Shown here piece after piece: positions 30,946 to 40,349 of a DNA stretch of 64,000 bases (its first letter is position 1; every line of letters starts with the position of its first letter). The translations under genes and the position numbers were made by a program. The stretch is taken from NCBI GenBank assembly GCA_019120635.1, contig DWUR01000112.1:1-64000 (forward strand), in the 5' to 3' direction. Source of the DNA: Candidatus Corynebacterium intestinavium. GTDB taxonomy: Bacteria > Actinomycetota > Actinomycetes > Mycobacteriales > Mycobacteriaceae. The notes below the pieces were generated by a model, which made no database searches, was not told where the DNA came from, and was given only the letters and a program-made list of their open reading frames with translations.

Positions 30946-31791
30946 TTAGGGCAGGCGGAAGCCCGCGCCGGAACCGCCGAGCGCGTTCATGTCCGCCGCG
31001 ATGGCGTCCCAGGTGGTGGAGACCGCCGGGGAGTGCAGTGGGCCCTGCAGCGGGGTGGTGCAGCTCGGCAGCGGCTGGAAGCCACCGTTGAGGATGCCCA
31101 CCAGGCGACCACCCGCGTAGACGGGCGCGCCGGAGTCCCCGAGGGAGGCGCAGATGTGGCTCACGAAGGTCTGGCCAAGCTGCCCCAGCACCGGCCCACA
31201 CTTGGTGCCGGTGGTTACGCCGGTCTTGCATGCCGCATTCGGCACAGCAGGCGCCGGGCCACCGATTCGGTTCAGCGCCACGCGGCCGTAGTTCCGGGTC
31301 AGCTGCACGTCGGGGCGCAGGCGGATGACGGAGTAGTCCAGGTTGCCGAACTTCACGACCTTGCCGATCACACCGGCCTCGGGGGCGTCGAGGGAGCGCA
31401 CCGGGCTACCCGGCACGCCACAGTGGGCGGCGGTGATTCCCACCTTGTTGCCCGCAGTATCAATGCCCGTCACCGAGAGGGTGCAGATGCTGTCGCCCAC
31501 CATGATTGGGGTGGATGGCCCCAGCAGAGCGCGGGGCTTGATGCGCTGCTGCTCAGCCGGCGCGGTGGGCGAGGTGAAGTAGTGACCCGGCACGCGGTGC
31601 GGGCCCGGCTGACCGGTGGAGGTGAGTGCTGCGTCGAGGGATCCCATCGGGTTGGCCGCCGCCTGCCCGGCCGCACCGACGCCCAGCCCGGCAGCCATGC
31701 CGAGGCTGGCGAGCAGGCCCGCCGCACCTCGCAGGATGCGCCCGCGCAGGGTGCGGTGGTGGCGGGCATGGGTGCGGCTGGTGCGCTGCAT
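30946..31791 (-). CDS. Secreted trypsin-like (S1 family) serine protease
   Basis: Signal peptide, TAAHCG, NLDYSVIRL, GDSGAPVYAGGRLVGIL; likely start MQRTSRTHARHHR. Confidence 0.88.
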   Translation of the reverse strand: MQRTSRTHARHHRTLRGRILRGAAGLLASLGMAAGLGVGAAGQAAANPMGSLDAALTSTGQPGPHRVPGHYFTSPTAPAEQQRIKPRALLGPSTPIMVGDSICTLSVTGIDTAGNKVGITAAHCGVPGSPVRSLDAPEAGVIGKVVKFGNLDYSVIRLRPDVQLTRNYGRVALNRIGGPAPAVPNAACKTGVTTGTKCGPVLGQLGQTFVSHICASLGDSGAPVYAGGRLVGILNGGFQPLPSCTTPLQGPLHSPAVSTTWDAIAADMNALGGSGAGFRLP

Positions 31792-31916
31792 GGCGTGTTC
31801 CTTATGTGACAGGTGGGGCTCGATTCCCCCTAACCATAGCGCCCGCACTAGACACCGCCTACGCCAACGCGCATGGCGGGCCCGGCACTACCCCCCCCAA
31901 CAGCACCCCACCCCAT

Positions 31917-31934
31917 AGTTCAACACGTTGAACT
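31917..31934 (+). promoter_or_regulatory. Candidate MntR operator
   Basis: AGTTCAA-CACG-TTGAACT, 7-bp perfect arms; resembles the Corynebacterium MntR-type motif TGTTCAAnnnnTTGAACA as I recall it. Confidence 0.6.
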
Positions 31935-31971
31935 TGGTGATTCATTGAACTGAACACTATTCTCGGCTGCC

Positions 31972-32781
31972 ATGAGCATTAGCGTCCAGAACCTGAGCGT
32001 GAGCTACGGCGCGAACACCGCAATTCGGAACATCAGCTTCGCCCTCGACTCCCCCGGCATGCACGGCATCATCGGCCCCAACGGCTCGGGCAAATCCACC
32101 CTCATGAAGGCGATGCTCCAGATCCTGGACAAACACCACGTCCACGGCACAGGCGCCACCGGCGCCCCTGCCGGCTACCCTGTCACCCTCGACGGCAAGA
32201 ACCCCGCCGAGCAGCGCCAAAAAATCGCCTATATCGAGCAGCGCTCTGACCTCGACCGCAACTTCCCCACCAGCGTCTTCGACACCGTCCTGATGGGCAC
32301 CTACCCGCGCCTGGGGCTTTTCCACCGCCCCGGCAAGGCCGAGCGCGAGGCAGCCACCCAGGCACTCAAGGACGTCGATATGTGGGACTTCCGCCACCGC
32401 CACATCAGCGAACTTTCCGGCGGGCAGTTCCAGCGCGTCCTCTTCGCCCGCGCCATCGTCCAGGACGCGGAGTACATCTTCCTGGACGAGCCCTTCGTGG
32501 GCATCGACGTCCCCAGCGAGAAGACGATCGTGACCCTGCTGCGGCAGATGGCGGACGCGGGCAAGCACGTCGTCGTTGTGCACCACGACATGAACACGGT
32601 GCGCAACTACTACGACGACCTCATCGTCCTCAACGGCGAGCTCGTCGCGGCAGGCCCCACCGAGGAGGTCTTCGTCCCCGACGTTCTGCAGAAGGCCTTC
32701 GGCGCGCTCGTCATCCGCGAGCCGGCGGCGGCAGAAAACCCCATGCCACGGCAGGCAGCACTCCAGGAGGAGAAGGCATGA
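31972..32781 (+). CDS. Metal (Mn/Zn-type) ABC transporter ATP-binding protein
   Basis: IIGPNGSGKSTLMKA Walker A, LSGGQFQRVLFARAI signature, YIFLDEP Walker B. Confidence 0.93.
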   Translation: MSISVQNLSVSYGANTAIRNISFALDSPGMHGIIGPNGSGKSTLMKAMLQILDKHHVHGTGATGAPAGYPVTLDGKNPAEQRQKIAYIEQRSDLDRNFPTSVFDTVLMGTYPRLGLFHRPGKAEREAATQALKDVDMWDFRHRHISELSGGQFQRVLFARAIVQDAEYIFLDEPFVGIDVPSEKTIVTLLRQMADAGKHVVVVHHDMNTVRNYYDDLIVLNGELVAAGPTEEVFVPDVLQKAFGALVIREPAAAENPMPRQAALQEEKA

Positions 32782-34544
32782 TCGCGGAGTTCCTCGACTC
32801 GCTACTCAACCACGGATACCTGCAAAAAGCGCTGATCACCTCGGTGATCGTGGGCGTGGCCTGCGGCATCGTCGGCAGCTTCATCGTGCTGCGCGGCATG
32901 GCCCTGATCGGCGACGCCATTTCGCACGCCGTACTGCCGGGGGTCGCGGCCTCCTACCTGCTGGGCACGAACCTCTTCCTCGGGGCGGTGGTCGCGGGGC
33001 TGCTCGCCACGCTCGCGATCGGGCTGATCAGCGAACGCTCCACGGTGAAGAACGATTCGGCGATCGGCATCGTCTTTTCCACCTTCTTCGCGATCGGCGT
33101 GCTGCTCATGGCGAAAGCGCAGACGGCGACGGATCTGACGGAGATCCTCTTCGGCAACGTCCTGACCGTTCAGGACGCCGACCGCAACCTCTCGATCGGC
33201 ATCGCCGCTGCCGTGCTGATTCTCACGCTCGTCTTTTACAAGGAGCTCAAGCTCAGCACCTTCGACCCCGTGATGGCGCAATCGGCTGGCGTGCCGGTGC
33301 GGGCGATCCACTACGGGCTGATGGTGGTGCTCACGCTGGTGACGGTCATTTCCCTGCAGACGGTGGGCGTGATCCTGGTGGTCTCCCTGCTGATCACTCC
33401 GGCGTCGGCGGCGTACCTGCTGACGAACCGGCTGGGCGTGATGATCGGGCTTTCGGTCGCGATCTCGGCGTTCAGCTCCGTGGTGGGGCTGTTCCTGAGC
33501 TATAGCTACAACGTCTCCTCCGGCGTGACGATCGTGCTGACCGCCAGCGCACTGTTCCTGCTGGCATTCCTCTTCGCGCCAGGCAAGAGCCTGGTCGCGC
33601 GCTCGCTGGGCAACAAGCCCCTGGCCGCGCTGCTGGCCCTCGTGGTGGGCGGCGCCCTGGTGTTCGGCGCCGTGACCTTCTCGTCGGAGGAGAAGGCAGA
33701 CGGTGAGCAGCTGAACGTCGTCACCACCTTCACGCTGCTGGCAGACCTGGTGGAAGAGATCGGCGGCGACGCGGTGGACGTCCATAACCTCGCGCCAACA
33801 GGCACGGACCCGCACGACTACGACCCCCTGCCCGCGGACCTGGATGCCACCAGCGACGCCGATCTGCTGTTCTACAACGGGCTGAACCTCGAGGGCGGGG
33901 AGCACGGCTGGCTGGCGAAGCTGAAGCACACCGCGAGCCTGGATGAATCGCAGATGGTCGAGACCACCAAGGGCGTGGAACCGAAGTATCTCAAGGACGA
34001 AAAGGGCAATCAGGAGATCAACCCGCACGCCTTCCTGGATCCGACCGTCGGCATCGCGATGGCGGAGAACGTGACCTCGGCGCTGGCCGAAGCCCTGCCC
34101 GAGCGTGCCGAGCAGATCGAGGAGAAGGGCGCGGAGTACAAGGCCATGCTGGAGGGCATCGACGCCGACTACCGCGAGCAGATCGGTGCGCTGCCGAAGG
34201 AGGACCGTGTGCTCGTGGCCAGCGAACACGCCTTCCAGTACATGGTCGACACCTACGGCATGGAGCAGCTCTACATCTGGCAGATCGATACGGATGAAAA
34301 CGGCTCCCCCGCGCAGATCGATAACCTCGTGCGCCAACTGAAGCAGAAGCGCCCGAAGCACCTGTTCGTGGAGTCGAACGTGGATACGCGCCCGATGAAG
34401 ACCGTTTCGAAGGAGGCCGGGATCCCGATCTTCGCCGAGCCGTTGCACTCCGATGAACTCGGTAAGCCGGGCACGGTCGCCGGGACCTACGAGGACTTCC
34501 TACGCAGCAACCTGAAGACCATGATCGCGGGACTGAAGCGCTAG
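32778..34544 (+). CDS. Fused metal ABC transporter permease (ABC-3 family) and ZnuA/MntA-type solute-binding protein
   Basis: ATGA overlap with ATPase gene; N-term ABC-3 permease (VLRGMALIGDAISHAVLPG), C-term SBP with PHDYDP, NPHAFLDP, ASEHAFQYM, LFVESNVD in the same open frame. Confidence 0.9.
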   Translation: MIAEFLDSLLNHGYLQKALITSVIVGVACGIVGSFIVLRGMALIGDAISHAVLPGVAASYLLGTNLFLGAVVAGLLATLAIGLISERSTVKNDSAIGIVFSTFFAIGVLLMAKAQTATDLTEILFGNVLTVQDADRNLSIGIAAAVLILTLVFYKELKLSTFDPVMAQSAGVPVRAIHYGLMVVLTLVTVISLQTVGVILVVSLLITPASAAYLLTNRLGVMIGLSVAISAFSSVVGLFLSYSYNVSSGVTIVLTASALFLLAFLFAPGKSLVARSLGNKPLAALLALVVGGALVFGAVTFSSEEKADGEQLNVVTTFTLLADLVEEIGGDAVDVHNLAPTGTDPHDYDPLPADLDATSDADLLFYNGLNLEGGEHGWLAKLKHTASLDESQMVETTKGVEPKYLKDEKGNQEINPHAFLDPTVGIAMAENVTSALAEALPERAEQIEEKGAEYKAMLEGIDADYREQIGALPKEDRVLVASEHAFQYMVDTYGMEQLYIWQIDTDENGSPAQIDNLVRQLKQKRPKHLFVESNVDTRPMKTVSKEAGIPIFAEPLHSDELGKPGTVAGTYEDFLRSNLKTMIAGLKR

Positions 34545-34625
34545 AGCTCCGCCCCTGGTTCGCCCGTCACCGTTTTATCCCACTGGGGTGGGTGGCAGAC
34601 CGCCCGCGGGCTTATTATTTGATAC

Positions 34626-35873
34626 ATGGCTAAAACTATCCCCGAGCAGAGGCAGCGGATCCTGCCCTCTCGCGCCCATCTGCCGTACGGGCTGGTGCTC
34701 GCCGCCTGGTGGAGCGCGTGCCTGCTGCTGATCGCGGGCGGGACGATCGTCGGCGCCCGGTTGGTGGAGAAGCTCGCGGTGGTTGTGGCGCCGCTGGCCA
34801 TCGCGGTGCTGTTTTCCGCGATGCTCACCCCAGTCGTTAATTTTCTCGACGTCAAGCTGCGCCTCCCCCGCTCCCTGGCGTCTTTGGTGACGGTTCTGGG
34901 GCTGATCGGACTCATCTCGGCCGGCGTGACGCTGTTTACCACCCAGCTGATCTCTGGGGTGCCGGCGATGCGGGATTCCGCCCGGGAGGGTGTGAATCAG
35001 ATCGTTGATTGGCTGGAGAACGGCCCTTTCAAACTCACCCAGGCGAAGCTCTCCGAGATGGTGCAGCACGTGCAGGGCGCGCTGTCCGAGAACTCCAAGA
35101 CCATCGCGGACGGCGCGGTGCGCACGGGCACGACGGCGGTTAACTCGGGGGCCGCCTTGCTGATCTTCCTGATCACCCTGTTCTTCTTCCTCTACGAGGG
35201 TCGGCGCATCTGGCTTTGGCTGGTGTCCCTGGCTCCCCGGGCCTCCCAGGTGCCGATGGATGAGGCTTTCCGCCGCGGTTGGGTCTCGCTGGGGACGTTC
35301 GCCCACGTCCAGGTGCTGGTCGCCGCGTTGAACGCGGTGTCGGTCGGCATTGGTTGCTGGGTGATGAAGGTGCCGTTTGCGATTCCGATTTCGGTGCTAG
35401 TCTTCATCGCTTCCTTCGTCCCGATCGTGGGCGCGCTGATCTCCGGCGCGGTGCCGGCGCTGATCGGCCTGGTGGACCAGGGCGTGTTCACCGCGATCGT
35501 CATGGTGATCATCGTGACGGCGGTGCACCAGATCGAGACACACGTGCTGCAGCCCTTCCTGATGGGGCACGCGGTGGCCCTGCACCCGCTGGCGGTGATC
35601 GTGGTGGTGGCCGCGGGCACGTATCTCTTCGGGCTGGCAGGCGCGGTGTTCGCGGTGCCGGTGGCCGCATTGGTGAACTCGGTGGTTCGCTATCTGCGCG
35701 GCAATGACATGTTCCCCGCGCTCGGCGAGGCCTATGAGCTTCGGAAACCTGGGACCACGAGGGGGCTGACCGACCCCAAGGAGGAGGATTCTTCTGGGGA
35801 GTCGGCAGCTGCCGATCCAGAGTCGGATGCCGAGGCCTCAGCTTCGGCTCACAGCACCGAGCCCCGCGACTAG
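34626..35873 (+). CDS. AI-2E family transporter
   Basis: AVLFSAMLTPVVNFL..., C-terminal FVPIVGALISGAVPALIGL, HVLQPFLMGHAVALHPLAVIVVVAAGTYLFGLAGAVFAVPVAAL. Confidence 0.92.
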   Translation: MAKTIPEQRQRILPSRAHLPYGLVLAAWWSACLLLIAGGTIVGARLVEKLAVVVAPLAIAVLFSAMLTPVVNFLDVKLRLPRSLASLVTVLGLIGLISAGVTLFTTQLISGVPAMRDSAREGVNQIVDWLENGPFKLTQAKLSEMVQHVQGALSENSKTIADGAVRTGTTAVNSGAALLIFLITLFFFLYEGRRIWLWLVSLAPRASQVPMDEAFRRGWVSLGTFAHVQVLVAALNAVSVGIGCWVMKVPFAIPISVLVFIASFVPIVGALISGAVPALIGLVDQGVFTAIVMVIIVTAVHQIETHVLQPFLMGHAVALHPLAVIVVVAAGTYLFGLAGAVFAVPVAALVNSVVRYLRGNDMFPALGEAYELRKPGTTRGLTDPKEEDSSGESAAADPESDAEASASAHSTEPRD

Positions 35874-35925
35874 CGTCCTCTCCCCTTTCCTCTAACGCCT
35901 CACCCCAGCCCAGCTGGGCACAGAA

Positions 35926-35970
35926 AATCCCCCACTCCGGTAAGTGCTGGCACTCACCGGATGGGGGATT
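35926..35970. terminator. Bidirectional terminator-like inverted repeat between convergent genes
   Basis: AATCCCCC A(C)TCCGGT...ACCGGAT GGGGGATT. Confidence 0.65.
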
Positions 35971-35980
35971 AATGCTGGGG

Positions 35981-36403
35981 CTAGTAGCGCTCCGGCTCCT
36001 CGCCAAGCTGGAAGCGTCGGCCGGAGATCTCCTCCGGGGTGATCTCCACGTAGTTATACTTCAGGGTCGGCAGCCACGGCTTCAGCGGCAGCTCGTCGGC
36101 CTCCTGGATCTCGTCGGTCCTCTGCAGGATGCGGGCGCGTCCCTTCACGATGACGGACCATGCCTTGTCCTCAGTGTGATCATCGGCTTCGAAAAGCACC
36201 CGATCGTTAATGGACACGGTGAAGAGCTTGGAGCCCTCCGCAGTGCGGAAGTAGATCTTGCCCTCATTGACCACGTAGTTCAGCGGGTAGATGTCGAAGT
36301 CATCCTTGATGCGAACGACCAGGCGGCCGAGCTGCTGGTCGCCCATCAGCTCCAGGGCCTCGTCTTCCTTCAGGACCTCAATGGGGTTCTCAAAATCAGC
36401 CAT
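35981..36403 (-). CDS. Pyridoxamine 5'-phosphate oxidase-like (PPOX) flavin-binding family protein
   Basis: GRLVVRIKDDFDIYPLNYVVNEGKIYFRTAEGSKLFTV...WSVIVKGRARIL. Confidence 0.82.
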   Translation of the reverse strand: MADFENPIEVLKEDEALELMGDQQLGRLVVRIKDDFDIYPLNYVVNEGKIYFRTAEGSKLFTVSINDRVLFEADDHTEDKAWSVIVKGRARILQRTDEIQEADELPLKPWLPTLKYNYVEITPEEISGRRFQLGEEPERY

Positions 36404-36448
36404 ACTTCCATTCTGGCACTGTTTTGCTTTTCGTGTCGTGGCGGAGTG

Positions 36449-36838
36449 TTAAGCCTCGGGTCCGGTGATCAGCATCAAGGTCACCGTGGCTGGTCCGTCG
36501 ACCGCCCGCAGCTCGTGGGAGACGTTCGCGTCCACAGAGATTGCGGTTCCCGGCTTGATGAGCAGCGTCTCGCCACCCACGTCGAACTCGACTTCCCCGG
36601 TCTGGCCAAGCACCATGATCGGCGCTGGCGCATGGTGATCCGCCATAACGTCCCCCTTTCGGAAGCTGATACGGACGACAGACGCGTGCCCAAGCTTTTC
36701 CTGGATGCGAACCTCGGGGACGGCCCGTCCCTCCCCCTCTGACTGGCTGTGTTCTGCGTCGAGCTGGGTGAGGTACGTCCAGCCTTCGCCAGCGGAATTG
36801 TAAGGCTGCTTCGTGAAAGTGTCTTTATTCGCGCTCAT
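36449..36838 (-). CDS. Small cupin-domain protein
   Basis: DVMADHHAPAPIMVLGQTGEVEFDVGGETLLIKPGTAISVDANVSHELRAVDG. Confidence 0.75.
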   Translation of the reverse strand: MSANKDTFTKQPYNSAGEGWTYLTQLDAEHSQSEGEGRAVPEVRIQEKLGHASVVRISFRKGDVMADHHAPAPIMVLGQTGEVEFDVGGETLLIKPGTAISVDANVSHELRAVDGPATVTLMLITGPEA

Positions 36839-36877
36839 GTCCCCATGCTCCCACAAAACTCCAGCCCCGGCATGACG

Positions 36878-36912
36878 AAGGCCCCCTCACCGTTTCCAGT
36901 GAGGGGGCCTTG
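36878..36912 (-). terminator. Hairpin downstream of initiator tRNA
   Basis: AAGGCCCCCTCAC...GTGAGGGGGCCTT. Confidence 0.65.
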
Positions 36913-36919
36913 CTCTTAG

Positions 36920-36993
36920 TAGCGGGGGCAGGATTCGAACCTACGACCTCTGGGTTATGAGCCCAGCGAGCTACCGAGCTGCTCCACCCCGCG
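36920..36993 (-). tRNA. Initiator tRNA-fMet (CAU)
   Basis: Minus strand CGCGGGGTGGAGCAGCTCGGTAGCTCGCTGGGCTCATAACCCAGAGGTCGTAGGTTCGAATCCTGCCCCCGCTA; unpaired C1/U72 and three G:C pairs flanking the CAU loop; CCA not encoded. Confidence 0.93.
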
Positions 36994-37078
36994 ACGCTTG
37001 CGAGTACAGACTCAACCAATTCTTTGGCTGACCTCTGTCTGCAACATCGACTAGCCTAACAAGACTCCATACAAAAGC

Positions 37079-37133
37079 AAAATCGCCCGCTGGCCTGCGC
37101 TCTTCCATCGAGCGCCGCGACCAACGGGCGATC
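37079..37133 (-). terminator. Terminator downstream of UPF0182 gene
   Basis: Minus strand GATCGCCCGTTGG...CCAGCGGGCGATTTTGCTTTT. Confidence 0.6.
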
Positions 37134-37205
37134 AGCGGGCTAGCTACTGGGTGGCCATGCGGTCACCCAGCTGGGGATCCCATCCCAGGGTCCCCAACCC
37201 ATCCC

Positions 37206-40200
37206 CTACTGCTGGGACTGCAGCTCGCGAACGGCCTTGTCCAGCTCGTCGAGGGCCTTACCGAACTCCTCGAAGGAGCCGGACTGGCGGGTGCGGTTGA
37301 CCTTGTCCATCGCATCCCGGACCTTGGCAGCAGCGTCGCCCTGCGGCAGCTGACCAGCAGCGCCGGAACCCTGCTCCTGGCCCTCGTCCTCGTCCTTGTC
37401 GGACTCGCCTTCGTCCTTCTTATCTCCCTTACCCGGGTCCACGACGCTGTCGTCGACCTCCTCCAGGTCCGTGGCAGCGGCCGGGTCGATGCCCACCTGC
37501 TCCAGGGCTTCGGCGATCGTCGGCGCGTAACCGACCTGGCCGTTGTAGGAGACCAGCACGCGCAGCAGCTTCGGGAACGCGGACTCCTGGTCCTTGCGCT
37601 TGGAGTACACCGGCTCCACGTAGAGCACCTGGCCGTCGCCCACCGGCAGGGTCAGCAGGTTGCCGTTGATGACGTCGTTGGTGCCCTCAAGCAGGGTGCG
37701 CTCGCGGGCCACCTCGTCGGAGGACATCATCGTGTCCTGCGCCTGCTTCGGCCCCTGGGTCTGCGTCTGGGTCGGCAGCACGCGCACGTGGATCTTGCCG
37801 TAGTTCTCCGGGTCGGAGGAGACGGTCATGTGCGCGGCCAGGAACTCACGGCGCAGGCCGCGGAACGGGGTGATCAGCTGGAAGCTCGGCTTGCCGGTCT
37901 CCGGGTCGGCGGCGACCACGTAGTACGGAGGTTGCGCCAGCTCACCCTTGTTCTCCTTGGCGGTCGGGTCGGATGGCACGGACCAGAAGGCGTCGTTCTG
38001 GAAGAACACGCCCGGGTCGCTGACGTGGTAGCGGGCGATGAGCTCACGCTGGACCTTGAACATGTCGCCTGGGTAGCGCATGTGCTGCATCAGCTCGTCG
38101 CTGATTTCGGACTTCGGTTTCACGACGTCCGGGAACGCGCCGCGCCAGGCCTTCAGGACGGGGTCCTTCTCATCAAACTCGTAGAGCTCGACGGTGCCGT
38201 CGTAGGCGTCGACGGTGGCCTTGACGGAGTTACGGATGTAGCTGACCTTGTCGGTGACTAGCTGCTCACGGCGGACACCATCGGGGTTGGTGGTGTCCGT
38301 CGTGGTCTCCGTCAGGCTGGTGCGTTCGGAGTACGGCAGGTCCGTCAGGGTGGTGTAGCCGTCCACAATCCACTTGATGCGGCCGTCGATGACGGTCGGG
38401 TAGGTCTTCGAGTCGGTGGTCAGCCATGGCGCAACCTTGTGCACGCGCTCGCGGGGGTCGCGGTTGTACAGGATGCGAGAGTCCTCGCCGATGCGGTCGG
38501 TGAGCAGCAGGTTCATCGACTCGAAGTGCGCGGCGTACATCAGGCGGTTGAATGGATTATTGACGTCCACCCCGCCCTTACCGGTGTAGCTGTAGTTGCT
38601 GTCCTCGGTGTCGTACTCCAGCGGGTTGCCGCCGGTACGGCCGACGATGGCGTAGTCCGAGTTCGGCGTCGGGTTGGAGGCGATCAGCGGGCCGAAGTAG
38701 ATACGCGGCTGCTTCAGATCCAGCTCCAGCTCGCCTCCCTGTCGGCCTCGTTCCAGGGACTGCAGGTCAGCCACGGTGTAGACGGGGTAGCCACCACGGG
38801 CGGAACCGACGTCGCGAGCCACCTCGTCGACCTTGCGGGCCGGGGCGGCGATGAAGCCGTTGCCGTGGGTGTAGACGGTGTGGCGGTTGATCCAGTCCTG
38901 CTGGTTGCCTTCCAGGGTGTTGGGGTTCAGCTCACGAGCGGCGACGACGAAGTCGCGCATCTTGCCGTCGACCTCGTAACGGTCCACGGCGAGCTCGTCG
39001 GAGAAGCCGTAGAAGTTACGCAGCTGCTGTTGCTGGGTGAACGTCGGGGACAAGACCTGCGGGTCCAGGAGACGGATGTTGGAGAGGGTGACGTCGTCCT
39101 GGGCGATGGAGCGCTCCGCCTGCTTGCCGCCCTGCTTGGTGCCCCAGTTGCGCTCGTAGGTGACGTTATCGTCCCCGAGGCCGTAGGCGTGGCGGGTGGC
39201 GTCGATGTTGCGGGCGATGTACTCGCGCTCCTTCTCCGCGCGGTTCGGTGCGACGGAGAACTGCTCCAGGATCGCTGGCCAGGCCACGCCGGCGACCAGG
39301 GAGGTCAGCAGCATCAGGGCCACGGCGAGCGCCGGGATGCGCAGGTCCTTCATCACGATCGTGAGGAAGAACAGGGCAGCGACGAAGATCGCGACCACGA
39401 GCAGGACGATCTTCGCGGGCAGGACGGCGTTGATGTCCGTGTAGGAGCCACCAGTGAAGGTGTCGTGCTGGCGGTTGAGCAGGTCGTAGCGGTCGAACCA
39501 GTAGCCCACGGCCTTCACGATCATCCAAATACCGGCGATGATCGCCAGCTGGCGGCGGGCCACCGGGGCGACCTTCGCCTTCTCTCCCACCCGCGGGTTG
39601 CCGGTGGTGATGGAACCCAGCAGGTAGTGGCCAATGCCGTTAACGAAGAAGGCGATGATGATGATGAAGCTGAGCATCCCCAGGATGAGGTTCAGCACCG
39701 GCAGGTTGAACGCGTAGAAGCTCAGGTCCTTGCCGAACTGCGGGTCCTCCACCCCGAAGGAAGAGGAATTCCAGAACAGCATCGCGCGGCGCCAGTTGCC
39801 CTGCGAGACCAGGCCGACGACCACGCCCGCCAGGATCGGCAGCCACACCAGCATCGGGCGGACAGTCTGCCGGATCGCCGGGCGGTTCGCGGCCAGCGGC
39901 GAGGCCGAACCGAGAGACTCGAGGCTGGTCGGCCCGTTGCGGTAGGCGGCGAAGGCCGCGAGCCAGACGATCACCCCCGCGACCATCCCGAAGATCAGGA
40001 ACAGAATCACGCGGGTGACGATGACGCTGAAGAACACGCCCTGATATTCCAGGTCACGGAACCACTGCCAGTCCGTGTACGCACCAACCACGATGGGCAC
40101 CAAGAAGAACGCCACACCCAGCGCCATGACCAGGCCGGCGATAATCTTGGAACGGCGCGAGGGCGTGAAGTTTGCAGATGAGGCGCCAGATGGAGGCTGT

Positions 40201-40214
40201 GCCGACATACTCAA
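37206..40214 (-). CDS. UPF0182 family large membrane protein
   Basis: Seven TM-like N-terminal segments and long soluble region NRHTVYTHGNGFIAAPA, YFGPLI; known family next to PDZ/S16 and DUF2342 genes (Rv3193c context). Confidence 0.9.
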   Translation of the reverse strand: MSMSAQPPSGASSANFTPSRRSKIIAGLVMALGVAFFLVPIVVGAYTDWQWFRDLEYQGVFFSVIVTRVILFLIFGMVAGVIVWLAAFAAYRNGPTSLESLGSASPLAANRPAIRQTVRPMLVWLPILAGVVVGLVSQGNWRRAMLFWNSSSFGVEDPQFGKDLSFYAFNLPVLNLILGMLSFIIIIAFFVNGIGHYLLGSITTGNPRVGEKAKVAPVARRQLAIIAGIWMIVKAVGYWFDRYDLLNRQHDTFTGGSYTDINAVLPAKIVLLVVAIFVAALFFLTIVMKDLRIPALAVALMLLTSLVAGVAWPAILEQFSVAPNRAEKEREYIARNIDATRHAYGLGDDNVTYERNWGTKQGGKQAERSIAQDDVTLSNIRLLDPQVLSPTFTQQQQLRNFYGFSDELAVDRYEVDGKMRDFVVAARELNPNTLEGNQQDWINRHTVYTHGNGFIAAPARKVDEVARDVGSARGGYPVYTVADLQSLERGRQGGELELDLKQPRIYFGPLIASNPTPNSDYAIVGRTGGNPLEYDTEDSNYSYTGKGGVDVNNPFNRLMYAAHFESMNLLLTDRIGEDSRILYNRDPRERVHKVAPWLTTDSKTYPTVIDGRIKWIVDGYTTLTDLPYSERTSLTETTTDTTNPDGVRREQLVTDKVSYIRNSVKATVDAYDGTVELYEFDEKDPVLKAWRGAFPDVVKPKSEISDELMQHMRYPGDMFKVQRELIARYHVSDPGVFFQNDAFWSVPSDPTAKENKGELAQPPYYVVAADPETGKPSFQLITPFRGLRREFLAAHMTVSSDPENYGKIHVRVLPTQTQTQGPKQAQDTMMSSDEVARERTLLEGTNDVINGNLLTLPVGDGQVLYVEPVYSKRKDQESAFPKLLRVLVSYNGQVGYAPTIAEALEQVGIDPAAATDLEEVDDSVVDPGKGDKKDEGESDKDEDEGQEQGSGAAGQLPQGDAAAKVRDAMDKVNRTRQSGSFEEFGKALDELDKAVRELQSQQ

Positions 40215-40349
40215 GGGTTCACTACTTCCTACGCAGAATCAGATCTAACAGTCCAGGATACGTAGTAAAACTTCCCTCGCGAAATGAGTTTTTGCCCCTA
40301 CCGATGCTGGCTGCCGCCGCGTGTGGGGCGGCGGGCTAAACTCGCGGCC

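Noticed and set aside
32382-32777. N-terminal extension of the ORF-track entry 32382..34544
   Set aside because: Frame overlaps the ATPase gene; the true start is the ATG at 32778 in an ATGA junction.
32802-34448. 548-aa minus-strand ORF opposite the permease/SBP fusion
   Set aside because: His/Arg/Gln-rich antisense artefact; the plus-strand frame has full family motifs.
37140-37200. GC-rich small hairpins between UPF0182 and the initiator tRNA as an ncRNA
   Set aside because: CTGGGTGGCC...GGTCACCCAG is short and next to a good terminator; no evidence for a separate RNA.
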